Positions 1 to 8,958 of a DNA stretch of 12,609 nucleotides are shown piece after piece. The notes below the pieces were generated by a model, which saw only the letters and a list, made by a program, of their open reading frames with translations, was not told the DNA's origin and ran no database searches. The position numbers were made by a program, and so were the translations under genes. The stretch's first letter is position 1, and every line of letters begins with the position of its first letter. Origin of the DNA: an uncultured Clostridia bacterium (GTDB taxonomy: Bacteria > Bacillota > Clostridia > Oscillospirales > Ruminococcaceae). The stretch spans positions 1 to 12,609 of the forward strand of contig CAMEPN010000018.1 of NCBI GenBank assembly GCA_945931735.1, read 5' to 3'.

Positions 1-813
1 CACAAACTGATAGATTCCGTGGAAATTATTACAACACGGCTCAGCGATACTCTCCGTCAGATAAACGTTGCGGCGGATCAGGTTTCGAGCGGTGCGGAGC
101 AGGTGTCCTGCGGAGCGCAGGCTCTGTCGCAGGGCGCAACGGAGCAGGCCTCCTCTATCGAGGAGCTTGCGGCTACGATCATGTCCATTTCCGACATGAT
201 TAACCGAAACGCGCAGGACGCGCAGAATGCAAGCCGGATGACCGCAGAAGCGGGCGGAAAGATGATGGAAGCGAACAGCAAGATGGAAAGCCTTGTTTCC
301 GCAATGACAGAAATAAGCGATTCCTCCGCGGAAACAAAGAACATCATCAAGACCATCGAGGACATCGCGTTCCAGACAAATATTCTTGCGCTTAACGCGG
401 CTATTGAAGCAGCAAGAGCAGGAGAGGCCGGAAAGGGCTTCGCAGTCGTTGCGGACGAGGTAAGGAACCTTGCCGCGAAGTCCGCGGAAGCGGCTCAGAA
501 CACCACCAACCTCATTGAGGGAACGGTACAAGCTATCAATAACGGCAGCGAGCTTGTAAGCGATGTTGCGGACGTAATGAACCAGGTTTCCGCTGCGGCG
601 GGACAGGTCGCGGTGATAAACGACAAGATCTCCGAGGCTTCAAAGGAAGCTGCGGACTCGATCACGCAGGTCACCGTCGGCGTCGAGCAGATATCCAACG
701 TCGTTCAGACAAACTCCGCAACTGCGGAACAGTCTGCGGCGGCTTCGGAGGAGCTTTCCGGTCAGGCGTCAATGCTGGATTCTCTTGTTTCGGAGTTCAA
801 ACTCAGAACGTAA
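1..813 (+). CDS. Methyl-accepting chemotaxis protein, C-terminal signalling domain (5' partial)
   Basis: The reading frame is open from the first base of the window (H-K-L-I-D-S...), so the gene starts upstream and only about 270 C-terminal residues are visible. The sequence is almost entirely alpha-helical, Ala/Ser/Glu-rich coiled coil. It contains the highly conserved hairpin tip [20 protein letters not shown] followed by [19 protein letters not shown] (about nt 358-480), which is the part of MCPs that binds CheA and CheW. Flanking helices have the Gln/Glu/Ala patches typical of methylation helices. It ends in ...EFKLRT, with no C-terminal CheR-binding pentapeptide. The sensor domain, membrane helices and HAMP are outside the window, so the ligand is unknown. 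A strong terminator follows immediately. The family call is near certain; the GTG at 19 is not a credible start. Confidence 0.97.
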   Translation, partial: HKLIDSVEIITTRLSDTLRQINVAADQVSSGAEQVSCGAQALSQGATEQASSIEELAATIMSISDMINRNAQDAQNASRMTAEAGGKMMEANSKMESLVSAMTEISDSSAETKNIIKTIEDIAFQTNILALNAAIEAARAGEAGKGFAVVADEVRNLAAKSAEAAQNTTNLIEGTVQAINNGSELVSDVADVMNQVSAAAGQVAVINDKISEASKEAADSITQVTVGVEQISNVVQTNSATAEQSAAASEELSGQASMLDSLVSEFKLRT

Positions 814-824
814 TCATCACAAAG

Positions 825-846
825 GGCTGCTTCGGCAGCCTTTTTT
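825..846 (+). terminator. Rho-independent terminator after the MCP gene
   Basis: Perfect 6-bp stem GGCTGC / GCAGCC closed by a UUCG tetraloop (831-834) and followed directly by six T residues (841-846). It starts 12 nt after the MCP stop codon. Confidence 0.93.
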
Positions 847-912
847 GTCGATTTTGATGATCAAAAGCCGTTCGGTGTTTCAAACAAGGGTTTACTGTTA
901 TCCTTTCGTACG

Positions 913-1338
913 TATACATACGGCCCGCCGCTAGCGGTATCCCCGATAAACGAGGTAAGGCGCGTGCTGGAATATGCAGTGAGCGAGATACCCTCCGAGA
1001 AGGTCCTCATGAGTATGCCGAATTACGGGTACGACTGGACGCTCCCGTATATGCGCGGAACGCCCGCGCGCAGCGTCGGATTTATCGAAGCGACCGACCT
1101 CGCGCTGCGATACGGCGCGGAAATACAGTTCGACGAAGCGTCGCAGACGCCGTATTTCAACTACACCGACAACGGCGTGCGCCATGTCGTCTGGTTCGAC
1201 GACCCGCGCAGTATTGAAGCAAAGCTTGGTCTTATCGACGAGCTTGACCTTGCGGGCGTAAGCTACTGGACAGTAAACCGCTGCTATGTTCCCAACTGGC
1301 TGATACTCCAGAGTATGTATGAGGTAGTTAAGCTTTAA
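913..1338 (+). pseudogene. 5'-truncated GH18 glycosidase remnant (SleL/YaaH-type spore cortex lytic family)
   Basis: This frame encodes the C-terminal third of a family 18 glycoside hydrolase of the YaaH/SleL type. Recognisable stretches are YTYGPPLAVSPINEVRRVLEYA, then MPNYGYDWTLPY, the FxYTDNGVRHVVWFDD segment, and GVSYWTVNR near the end. These correspond to the last strands and helices of the TIM barrel. The catalytic DxxDxDxE region and any LysM repeats are absent. Homology begins abruptly at about nt 913, only 100 nt after the MCP stop. There is no start codon or ribosome binding site at the homology boundary: the GTG at 964 is internal to conserved sequence and has no Shine-Dalgarno. 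I therefore read it as a gene remnant left by a deletion or rearrangement, or a contig misjoin. It still has its own terminator. By chance the frame is the same as that of the MCP, separated by one TAA. Confidence 0.82.
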
Positions 1339-1344
1339 TAAACA

Positions 1345-1380
1345 ACGGGCACAGATCAATTCTGCGCCCGTATTTTTATT
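1345..1380 (+). terminator. Rho-independent terminator after the GH18 remnant
   Basis: Stem ACGGGC-A-CAGA (1345-1355) pairs with TCTG-C-GCCCGT (1361-1371). There is one A/C mismatch and a 5-nt loop, followed by ATTTTTATT. It begins shortly after the TAA of the GH18 remnant. Confidence 0.88.
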
Positions 1381-1391
1381 CCCGCCTGACC

Positions 1392-1420
1392 TTTACAATT
1401 TACAGATAATATGGTATAAT
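1392..1420 (+). promoter_or_regulatory. Sigma-A promoter of the YfhO-family gene
   Basis: -35 TTTACA (1392-1397), 17-nt spacer, extended -10 TGG-TATAAT (1412-1420). It lies between the upstream terminator and the ATG at 1458. It matches the consensus closely and is seen directly in the sequence. Confidence 0.9.
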
Positions 1421-1457
1421 TATTCTTGGGATCTACCAATATCAAAGGAGAACATAT

Positions 1458-3803
1458 ATGACAAAAAAATTCCGAAAGGAGCCTCTGCTTGCCTTTCTGC
1501 TCGGATTTGTGATGTTTATTCTTGTATTTCTTCCCGAGCTTATCGAAACGGGCGGGAAGATAATACTTACCGGCGACTACAATATGCAGTCTATCCCGTT
1601 TGTTTATCATATTTACGACGCAGTTCATTCGGGTAATTTAAACTGGGACTGGTCGACGGGGCTTGGCTCGCAGTTTCTCAGCAGCTATGCCTACTATAAC
1701 CTGTTCAGCCCGTTCACGCTGCTGTATCTGCTGTTCCCGAGAAGCGCGCTTATGACCGCGATTACATTTGTTTCGGCGTTAAAGTACGGCGTCGGGGCGA
1801 TGTTCGCATATTATTATGTTCGGCGGTTTACCGAAAACGGAAACTACGCGGTCATTGCCGGACTGATATATATGCTCTCCTCGTTTTCGGGGTATAATCT
1901 GATCTTCCATTTTGCGGACGTTTTCGCGCTGTTTCCGCTGCTGCTGATTGCGCTTGAGGAGCTTTGCGTGAATAACCGCCGCGGTGTATTCGCCCTGTCT
2001 GTCCTGCTGATGGCATTGCTGAATTATTACTTCTTTTTCGGACAGGCGGTATTCTGCGTGATATACTATTTCGTACGCTGTACGGACAGGAAAATCGGTT
2101 GGTCATGGAAGCGGCTGTTTTCCGTCGCGCTTGAAGCTGTCCTCGGTTTTATGATGGCGATGGCGCTGTATGTCCCGCTTATCGCAGTGCTTCTCGACTG
2201 CTCAAAGGCTACGGGAACAATGGCTGCGGGCGATATGCTTGTGTATGACTCGGTATATTATTATCTGAAAATAATACAGAGCGCATTCATGCTGCCCGAC
2301 CCAATTAACTTTATTTCGATGTTCCCCGCTGCTGCGGACACATATCCGTATGGCGCGGTCGGTTCGTCAATGGCAGCTTACCTGCCGCTGTTTTCTATGG
2401 CAGGCGTCATTTCGTACATCTTCGCCAAAAGGCAGAAAAGCTGGGAAAACATACTGCTCACAATTTGCGCAGTAATGGCGTTTATCCCTGTTCTAAATCA
2501 GCTTTTCTCCGCGCTAAACAGCGGGTTCTACACAAGGTGGTATTATATGCCGCTCCTTATCGCCTCGATGGTTTCTGTGAAAGCCCTCGAAGAAAACGTA
2601 AGCTTCAAGCCCGGGATAATAGCCTGCGGCTCGGCTGTCGCGCTGCTGCTGATTTACAACTTCTTCATCAGATCGGAAAAGGTCATTGCGTTGACCGCAA
2701 AGCGCTCAACATTCAGTATGCCTGAAAATCTCCTTCATTTCGGCGTAACGATAATTAATCTGATCCTTCTTATCATCGTAATAAAGCAAAAGCGCGACAA
2801 GGAATTTTTCCCGAAACTGTATATTATCACCTTGGCAGCCGTTTACATTACATTCGGGACAATGTGTTATTACCTCGTATCCTCAAATTTGTACCTTGAT
2901 GAAAATATAGAATGGTATGCCTTGGACGAGGAGCTTCCCGATGAGGTCGACACTTCCCTTAGAACTACATTATCAGCAGAAAATACGGAAAATTTCAATC
3001 AGCTGTGGAACACGGAAAGCACGCGGTATTTCAACAGCCTTCTGCCCTCGGGATTTCAGACCTTCCTTGACAACAGCGGCATGAAATACCCCGGCGGACT
3101 GAATATGGACATAGATCCCTCGCGCAGGGAAACGGCTGACCTGTGCTCGGTGAAATATTTGTTTACCCTCACCGAGAAGCAGCAGGATGCCGCCCATCTC
3201 TTGACCGATTACGGTGCATGGTACATTTATGAAAACGAGAATTATATCCCGATGGGATTTGTATATGATAAAGTTTTATCGGAAGAGGACTTTGCCCGTG
3301 CGCAGGAAATATATGAACAAGACCCCGACACGGAAAAAATTCACCCCAATCGGCTGTATATGAAATATCTTGTCGTAAGCGACCCCGAGGAATATTCGGA
3401 CATACTTACAGTGTCCGACGACATCACGCCGGTTTCCGACGAGGAATATGAGGAGCTTATCGAGAAGCGCCGCTCAGTGACCTGCACCGACCTTGAAAAG
3501 ACCACTCGGGGACTTACCGCGCGCATTGATCTTGAAGAGGAAAATGTGGTATTCTTCTCGGTAACAAACTGCGACGGCTGGAAAGCGTATGTTGACAGCG
3601 GAGAAGCCGAGGTCCTATGGGTAAACAACGGGCTTATCGGAGTCCGCATTCCCGAGGGAACCCATGATATAAAGCTTGAATACACCATTCCCGGGCTGAA
3701 AACGGGGTGTATTATCTCGCTTGTCGGAGCTGCCGGATATATCGCATATATGGTCGTTATAATGCTCGGAAAGAAACGCAGAGCGGCTGCGCTATCCGAA
3801 TAA
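1458..3803 (+). CDS. YfhO-family multi-pass membrane protein (GT-C-like)
   Basis: 781 residues. The ATG is preceded by AAAGGAG (1444-1450) at 7 nt. The N-terminal ~500 residues are a series of hydrophobic helices, the first at about residues 10-30. They are followed by the family signature GDYNMQSIPF (D40, Q44) in the first extracytoplasmic loop and the LNWDWSTGLGSQF stretch. Residues ~490-745 form a soluble, presumably outside-facing domain. A last helix (about 752-772) and a basic tail close the protein. Length and organisation fit Pfam YfhO (PF09586). Members studied in Bacillus and Listeria use undecaprenyl-phosphate-linked sugars to glycosylate wall or lipoteichoic acids outside the membrane. 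That role is inferred from the family; nothing here shows the acceptor. It is a single-gene unit with its own promoter and terminator. Confidence 0.88.
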   Translation: MTKKFRKEPLLAFLLGFVMFILVFLPELIETGGKIILTGDYNMQSIPFVYHIYDAVHSGNLNWDWSTGLGSQFLSSYAYYNLFSPFTLLYLLFPRSALMTAITFVSALKYGVGAMFAYYYVRRFTENGNYAVIAGLIYMLSSFSGYNLIFHFADVFALFPLLLIALEELCVNNRRGVFALSVLLMALLNYYFFFGQAVFCVIYYFVRCTDRKIGWSWKRLFSVALEAVLGFMMAMALYVPLIAVLLDCSKATGTMAAGDMLVYDSVYYYLKIIQSAFMLPDPINFISMFPAAADTYPYGAVGSSMAAYLPLFSMAGVISYIFAKRQKSWENILLTICAVMAFIPVLNQLFSALNSGFYTRWYYMPLLIASMVSVKALEENVSFKPGIIACGSAVALLLIYNFFIRSEKVIALTAKRSTFSMPENLLHFGVTIINLILLIIVIKQKRDKEFFPKLYIITLAAVYITFGTMCYYLVSSNLYLDENIEWYALDEELPDEVDTSLRTTLSAENTENFNQLWNTESTRYFNSLLPSGFQTFLDNSGMKYPGGLNMDIDPSRRETADLCSVKYLFTLTEKQQDAAHLLTDYGAWYIYENENYIPMGFVYDKVLSEEDFARAQEIYEQDPDTEKIHPNRLYMKYLVVSDPEEYSDILTVSDDITPVSDEEYEELIEKRRSVTCTDLEKTTRGLTARIDLEEENVVFFSVTNCDGWKAYVDSGEAEVLWVNNGLIGVRIPEGTHDIKLEYTIPGLKTGCIISLVGAAGYIAYMVVIMLGKKRRAAALSE

Positions 3804-3809
3804 TACATA

Positions 3810-3839
3810 AGGCTGCGCATGACACTGTGCAGCCTTTTT
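3810..3839 (+). terminator. Rho-independent terminator after the YfhO-family gene
   Basis: Stem AGGCTGCGCA (3810-3819) pairs with TGTGCAGCCT (3826-3835) with one G-U pair. It has a 6-nt loop and then a run of T to 3839. It starts 6 nt after the TAA. Confidence 0.92.
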
Positions 3840-3851
3840 CGCAAATACAAC

Positions 3852-3893
3852 AAAAAAAGCAGCACCACATTTAAGCGGTGCTGCTCGTTTTTT
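3852..3893 (-). terminator. Bidirectional terminator, end of the ilvBNC operon
   Basis: Perfect 9-bp stem AGCAGCACC (3858-3866) / GGTGCTGCT (3877-3885) with a 10-nt loop. On the plus strand it is preceded by seven A (3852-3858) and followed by six T (3888-3893), so it can terminate in both directions. On the minus strand it lies about 30 nt past the ilvC stop. On the plus strand it backs up the YfhO-gene terminator. Confidence 0.88.
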
Positions 3894-3921
3894 ATATCAG
3901 CCGTAAAACGCCCGACAAAGA

Positions 3922-4965
<1,044 letters not shown>

Positions 4966-4972
4966 TTACAAA

Positions 4973-5464
4973 TTATACGCGAACGGTCTGTTCGCCCTTC
5001 TGCATCGCGATAGTGCCCGTGCGGACGATCTCCTTTATCCCGTAGGGCTTGAGCAGCTCCTCGAAATTGTCCAGCCGCTGCTTGCAGTCGGAAAGCTCTA
5101 TCGTCATGGAATTTGCGCAGATATCGGAAATTTTCCCCTGCGCCAGCTCGCATATGCTGATTATCTCGGGGCGCTGCTTCGGTGTGCAGCTTACCTTTAT
5201 CAGCACCAGCTCGCGCGACACCATGCTGTCCGGCGAAAGCGTCTTTACCTTGATAACGTCGATAAGCTTGTTAAGCTGCTTCTCGATCTGTTCGAGGGTG
5301 TAATCGCTTCCGTCCGCAACTATCGTTATTCTTGACACATTCTCGTCGTCGGTAACGCCGACCGCGAGGCTGTCTATATTGAACCCTCTGCGCGCGAAAA
5401 GACCTGCAACTCTCGCAAGGACGCCCGCGTGGTTTTCAACCAGTACCGAAATCGTATGCTTCAT
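4973..5464 (-). CDS. ilvN: Acetolactate synthase, small regulatory subunit
   Basis: 163 residues from the ATG at 5464 (MKHTISVLVENHAGVLARVAG...). It has an N-terminal ACT domain (about residues 1-75, with NHAGVLARVAGLFARRGFNIDSL) and the C-terminal small-subunit domain. It binds the catalytic subunit, stimulates it and confers valine feedback inhibition. A frame-compatible TTG at 5482 would add six residues, but the family normally begins at MK(H/R). GGGGGT lies about 6 nt before the ATG, so I place the start at 5464. The upstream ilvB stop (5479-5481) is only 14 nt away, so the two subunits are probably translationally coupled, as expected for a stoichiometric complex. Confidence 0.97.
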   Translation of the reverse strand: MKHTISVLVENHAGVLARVAGLFARRGFNIDSLAVGVTDDENVSRITIVADGSDYTLEQIEKQLNKLIDVIKVKTLSPDSMVSRELVLIKVSCTPKQRPEIISICELAQGKISDICANSMTIELSDCKQRLDNFEELLKPYGIKEIVRTGTIAMQKGEQTVRV

Positions 5465-5478
5465 GCGGATACCCCCGA

Positions 5479-7107
5479 TCAAAGAATTGTCTTTTCATAA
5501 TCGCCGACCACCGCTTCGATGAGGAACGGCTTTTCGGAGGCGATCATGCGCTTTATCGCGTCCTCCGTCTTTTCGGGAGAATCCACGAGGACATTTTCTA
5601 TCCCGTAAGCGTCCGCAAGCTTTGTGAAGCTCGGGCTTCCGTCGAGAGAAACCGCAGTCAGCCTGCCGCTGTACGCTTTCTCCTGAAGCTCGCGCACCAT
5701 GCCGAGGTAGTTGTTCCGCATGACGATAACCTTAATGTTTATGCCGTGCTGAATAGCTGTCGCAAGCTCCATCGACTGCATCTGGAACGAGCCGTCGCCG
5801 CACACCGCGACGACCTCTGCGGACGGGTCGGCAGCCTTTGCGCCTATCGCCGCGGGAACGGAATAACCCATCGTGCCCATTCCGCCCGAAGTCAGGAAGC
5901 GCCCGTCGTTAAGCGATATATTTGCCGCCGTCCAAATCTGATTCTGTCCAACGTCCGCAACAACTACGGAATGCTCGGGCAGGAACTTGTCCAGCGTTCT
6001 TATAAACTCCTTCGGATTTACGCAGCCCTCGGGAGCGGGAGCAATCGGCTTGTCAACGCGCAGCGTATCGAGCTTTGCCCTCCATTCGCTGTGGGAAAGC
6101 GGCTCGGTGAGCTGCTCCAGAAGCTGACCCAGAACAAGCGTTATATCCCCGACGATCGGGATATGCGCCTCAATATTCTTGCCTATCTCGGCAGGGTCGA
6201 TATCAATATGTACAACGGTCATGTCGTCGCGCTGCTTCATCGCCGCAATGGCTCTGTCACCGACGCGCGCGCCGAGGAGTATCAGCGTGTCGCAGGTATT
6301 TACCGCCGTGTTTGCGGCAAGACAGCCGTGCATTCCGAGCATACCGAAATAAAGCGGGCTTTTCGACGGCATCGCGCCTAGTCCCATCATGGTCGACACA
6401 ACGGGTATATCGGTAAGCTCCGCGAATTTTCTCATAAGGCTTACGCCGTTACCCGTGAACAATCCGCCGCCTGCGCAGATAAGGGGCTGCTTCGCGCCCT
6501 TAATCGCCTGCACCGCACGCTTTATCTGATAGCCGTTTCCGAGCGTACTCGGGCGGTAGGAGCGGATATCCACCGTTTCGGGGTATTCAAATTCTATTTC
6601 GGACTTCTGTACGTCAAAAGGAACGTCGATAAGCACGGGGCCTCTTCTGCCCGAACCCGCGATATAAAACGCTCTCTTGAACACCTCTGCGGTATCCTCG
6701 GGGCGCTTTAACAGGTAGCTGTGCTTAACGAAAGGCTCTGCGGAGCCTGTTATGTCCGCTTCCTGAAAGACGTCGCGGCCTATCTGGTCGGAATTTACTT
6801 GTCCTGTGATAACGACCATAGGCACGGAGTCCATATACGCCGTCGCAATTGCGGTGATGAGATTGAGCGCGCCGGGGCCGGAGGTCGCTATGGCAACAGC
6901 GGGCTTTCCCGTTATTCTGGCATAGCCGCTCGCGGCATGGCCGCCGTTCACCTCATGGCGGACAAGGACATGACGTATATCGGTATTATATAATTCATCG
7001 TAAAAAGGGCAGATCGCCGCGCCGGGATAACCGAAAACGGTAGATATTCCCTCTGCTTTAAGGCATTCTGTCATTGCCTTAGCGACTGTCATACGGACTT
7101 TACTCAA
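5479..7107 (-). CDS. ilvB: Acetolactate synthase, large catalytic subunit
   Basis: 542 residues from TTG at 7107. It is a thiamine-diphosphate enzyme that condenses pyruvate with pyruvate or 2-oxobutyrate, the first common step of valine/leucine/isoleucine synthesis. Visible features are VFGYPGAAI near the N terminus, the catalytic glutamate in VRHEVNGGHAASGYAR (E52), IATSGPGALNLITAIA, DVFQEADITG, the central FAD-type domain, and the ThDP/Mg motif GDGSFQMQSMELATA...NNYLGMV. The frame is open up to 7263, but that extension contains a perfect promoter (7178-7206) and cannot be all translated. AAAGGAAG (7117-7124) sits 9 nt before TTG 7107, which I choose. ATG 7092 (537 residues) is the alternative. 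The residue after the catalytic Glu is Val, where Gln is common in this family. Confidence 0.96.
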   Translation of the reverse strand: MSKVRMTVAKAMTECLKAEGISTVFGYPGAAICPFYDELYNTDIRHVLVRHEVNGGHAASGYARITGKPAVAIATSGPGALNLITAIATAYMDSVPMVVITGQVNSDQIGRDVFQEADITGSAEPFVKHSYLLKRPEDTAEVFKRAFYIAGSGRRGPVLIDVPFDVQKSEIEFEYPETVDIRSYRPSTLGNGYQIKRAVQAIKGAKQPLICAGGGLFTGNGVSLMRKFAELTDIPVVSTMMGLGAMPSKSPLYFGMLGMHGCLAANTAVNTCDTLILLGARVGDRAIAAMKQRDDMTVVHIDIDPAEIGKNIEAHIPIVGDITLVLGQLLEQLTEPLSHSEWRAKLDTLRVDKPIAPAPEGCVNPKEFIRTLDKFLPEHSVVVADVGQNQIWTAANISLNDGRFLTSGGMGTMGYSVPAAIGAKAADPSAEVVAVCGDGSFQMQSMELATAIQHGINIKVIVMRNNYLGMVRELQEKAYSGRLTAVSLDGSPSFTKLADAYGIENVLVDSPEKTEDAIKRMIASEKPFLIEAVVGDYEKTIL

Positions 7108-7177
7108 ACTGCGGATCTTCCTTTCGGGGATACTGGCGCGCCGACTGCATAGCACTGCCATCTTTGGCGCTTCTTTT

Positions 7178-7206
7178 ATTATACCAAACATATCCGCCGT
7201 TGTCAA
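7178..7206 (-). promoter_or_regulatory. Consensus sigma-A promoter of the ilvBNC operon
   Basis: Reading the minus strand: TTGACA (plus-strand 7201-7206), 17-nt spacer, TATAAT (7178-7183). Both hexamers match the consensus at every position. Transcription would begin near 7171, giving a leader of about 64 nt to the ilvB TTG. The leader can form short GC-rich hairpins but shows no T-box antiterminator motif and no leader peptide rich in Ile, Val or Leu codons. Confidence 0.93.
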
Positions 7207-7291
7207 GCGTTCGGGGGCAATTTTTTCAGATAACACTGTAAAACACAAAAGCGCGAACGCCATTGAGGACTTCCGACAATGCAGCGCTGAC

Positions 7292-7320
7292 CCGCTAAGC
7301 TAAATATCCTTAGATAGCGG
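7292..7320. other. Imperfect hairpin between the XRE gene and the ilvB promoter
   Basis: CCGCTA-AG-CTAA pairs with TTAG-A-TAGCGG around the loop ATATCC, giving ten base pairs with a small internal loop. There is no clear T-run on either side, so it is not a canonical terminator. It may end the XRE transcript inefficiently. Nothing else recognisable was seen in 7264-7358. Confidence 0.35.
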
Positions 7321-7358
7321 TTGTGGTTGCTCGGAAAAACTGCCAAAAAATACCCTTG

Positions 7359-7871
7359 TCAACGCTTATTGCCGCTCCCGTCGTAGGCATGATTTTCGGC
7401 ATACGCCATCATCGCATTGTTGACAAAACAGTAAAAAACGACCGACAGCAGTACGGCTGCGCATACGACAATGCCGTTTCCGAGGACTGCGCCCGTAACA
7501 AGCGCCGCCGCCACGATTATCCCCATTATGACCATAAGCGCAATGTGCTCCTTGAGCCACTTCTTTTTATAAAATGCGAGCTTTTCCTTTATGGTAAAGC
7601 TGCCCGCTTGCAGCGCCTGCCTTATATTTTCCTCGGCGGCATTCCGGTATTCTTCGGGGGCAAGCCTTTTCCCGCTCAGTATCTCGTTGATACCGACGGA
7701 AAACAGCTCGCTCATTGCCAGCAGCGCGTCCGCGGGCGGCATATATGTCCCCGTTTCCCATCTCGATACAGTCTTGTTCGTAACGCCCAGCCTTTCTCCA
7801 AGCTCCTCTTGAGTCAGGCGCTTTTCTTTCCTCAGCTCTGCAATAAACTTTCCAATGCTTATCATGTCCAT
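7359..7871 (-). CDS. XRE-family helix-turn-helix regulator with two C-terminal membrane helices
   Basis: 170 residues from ATG 7871. GGAGG (7880-7884) lies 8 nt upstream; the GTG at 7880 overlaps this site and is not the start. Residues 4-65 form a Cro/C1-type HTH (IGKFIAELRKEKRLTQEELGERLGVTNKTVSRWETG), with the recognition helix around T31-W38. A charged linker (68-108) leads to two hydrophobic segments at about 110-131 and 133-150, then a short polar tail. This HTH plus membrane-tail layout is common in Firmicutes and suggests a membrane-tethered regulator responding to an unknown signal. It is divergent from the radical SAM/MocR operon across 148 nt. Its targets cannot be told from sequence. 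Confidence 0.88.
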   Translation of the reverse strand: MDMISIGKFIAELRKEKRLTQEELGERLGVTNKTVSRWETGTYMPPADALLAMSELFSVGINEILSGKRLAPEEYRNAAEENIRQALQAGSFTIKEKLAFYKKKWLKEHIALMVIMGIIVAAALVTGAVLGNGIVVCAAVLLSVVFYCFVNNAMMAYAENHAYDGSGNKR

Positions 7872-7891
7872 ATCTGACACCTCCGGATATT

Positions 7892-7925
7892 ATGATATCA
7901 TTTTCAGGCATTTCTGTCTATACCA
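7892..7925 (-). promoter_or_regulatory. Possible XRE-gene promoter (extended -10) and palindromic operator
   Basis: On the minus strand, TGG-TATAGA (plus 7917-7925) resembles an extended -10, with no good -35. Just downstream, ATGATATCAT (7892-7901) is a perfect 10-bp palindrome between the predicted transcription start and the ribosome binding site. That placement fits an autoregulatory operator. Both parts are tentative. Confidence 0.35.
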
Positions 7926-7961
7926 TAAACAGCGAATTTGTTGGACATTTCCGATACAGCC

Positions 7962-7990
7962 TTGACAACAGCGCCTGCTTCTATTAAAAT
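7962..7990 (+). promoter_or_regulatory. Sigma-A promoter of the radical SAM / MocR operon
   Basis: -35 TTGACA (7962-7967), 17-nt spacer, -10 TAAAAT (7985-7990). A TATAAT at 7990-7995 overlaps but would need a 22-nt spacer. The start codon is at 8020, preceded by GAGGTGAG. Confidence 0.85.
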
Positions 7991-8019
7991 ATAATCATAA
8001 CATATCACGAGGTGAGAAA

Positions 8020-8958
8020 ATGAACCCGTTCCCCTATTCGGACGACAATAAGCGCTACCACACTCTCTCCTACCACAACCGCCATACCTACGGCGGAAAG
8101 GTTTTCAAGGCGGTCATTGACGCGGGGCTGACCTGCCCGAATATCGACGGGAGCAAGGGCAGCGGCGGCTGTATTTTCTGCGACGGCGGCAGCGGCTATT
8201 TCACCGCCGACAGCGCCGTTCCCATTTCCGAGCAGTTCCGCCGCGAATGCGAGCGTATCCGCGCAAAGCACCCAAACGCGCTCGTCACCGCGTATTTCCA
8301 GACCAACAGCAGCACCTACTGCTCCCCCGAAAGGCTGGAGCGTATGCTCCGCGAGGCGGAAGAATGCGGCGCGGCGGGAATAGCTGTCGCGACGCGTGCC
8401 GACTGCCTTGACGAGGAAAAGGCGCGCATTCTGTCCTCGGTAAATATCCCTCTGACGGTCGAACTCGGGCTGCAAACGGTGCATGATACCACCGCCGAAA
8501 GGATAAACCGCTGTCACAGCTTCGCGGAATTTCTCAGCGGGTACAGGCTGCTGAAAGAGCACGGGCTACGCGTCTGCGTCCATATAATCGACGGACTGCC
8601 CGAAGAAAACACCCAAATGATGCTCGAAACGGCGCGGAAACTCGGCGCGCTCCGCCCCGACGGGGTGAAAATACATCTGCTCCATGTTATAAGGGGTACT
8701 CCGATGGAGAAGCTGTATGAGCGCGGATATACGCCGCTCGGCAAGGAAGAATATATCGACATCGCGGTGCGGCAGCTCGAGCTGCTCCCGCCAGAAACGG
8801 TGATAGAGCGCATAACGGGCGACGGCGACAAATCAAAGCTCGTCGCGCCGCTTTGGAGCGCGGACAAGATATCCGTCCTCGGCGGTATCGACAAGCGGCA
8901 GAAAGAGCTTGACACATGGCAGGGAAAGCGTTTCGGCGGAGGTGAGGAAAATGCTTGA
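8020..8958 (+). CDS. Radical SAM protein, YhcC/TIGR01212 family
   Basis: 312 residues, the usual family length. The ATG has GAGGTGAG (8009-8016) just upstream. The [4Fe-4S] cysteines are C39, C51 and C54 in TCPNIDGSKGSGGCIFC, the CX11CX2C spacing characteristic of YhcC rather than the classic CX3CX2C. Downstream are TAYFQTNSSTYC, ATRADCLDEE, VELGLQTVHDTTAERINRCH and HIIDGLPEE, as in the radical SAM TIM-barrel core. The C terminus carries ERITGDGDKSKLVAPLWS. The family is widespread; its substrate is not firmly established, and a role in RNA or metabolite modification is only a guess. The last 8 nt overlap the next gene, so they are co-translated. Confidence 0.93.
   Translation: MNPFPYSDDNKRYHTLSYHNRHTYGGKVFKAVIDAGLTCPNIDGSKGSGGCIFCDGGSGYFTADSAVPISEQFRRECERIRAKHPNALVTAYFQTNSSTYCSPERLERMLREAEECGAAGIAVATRADCLDEEKARILSSVNIPLTVELGLQTVHDTTAERINRCHSFAEFLSGYRLLKEHGLRVCVHIIDGLPEENTQMMLETARKLGALRPDGVKIHLLHVIRGTPMEKLYERGYTPLGKEEYIDIAVRQLELLPPETVIERITGDGDKSKLVAPLWSADKISVLGGIDKRQKELDTWQGKRFGGGEENA

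Noticed and set aside
964..1338. GH18 fragment as a functional small gene starting at GTG 964
   Set aside because: Conserved family sequence continues upstream of 964 to about 913, no Shine-Dalgarno precedes the GTG, and all catalytic residues are missing.
7108..7171. Leader-peptide attenuator for ilvB (a 16-codon ORF, ATG at about 7149)
   Set aside because: It is not rich in Ile, Val or Leu codons and there is no terminator with a T-run in the leader.
7108..7263. N-terminal extension of ilvB by 52 residues (frame open to 7263)
   Set aside because: The region contains a perfect -35/-10 promoter in the same direction. The extension does not resemble acetolactate synthase N termini, and a good ribosome binding site sits before TTG 7107.
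8005..8562. Minus-strand ORF of 185 codons opposite the radical SAM gene
   Set aside because: Shadow of a clear radical SAM gene; no start signals of its own.
8909..8950. Upstream start for the MocR-type gene at 8909
   Set aside because: The added 14 residues lie within the radical SAM coding region without a ribosome binding site. ATG 8951 has GGAGG at 8 nt and matches the family N terminus.
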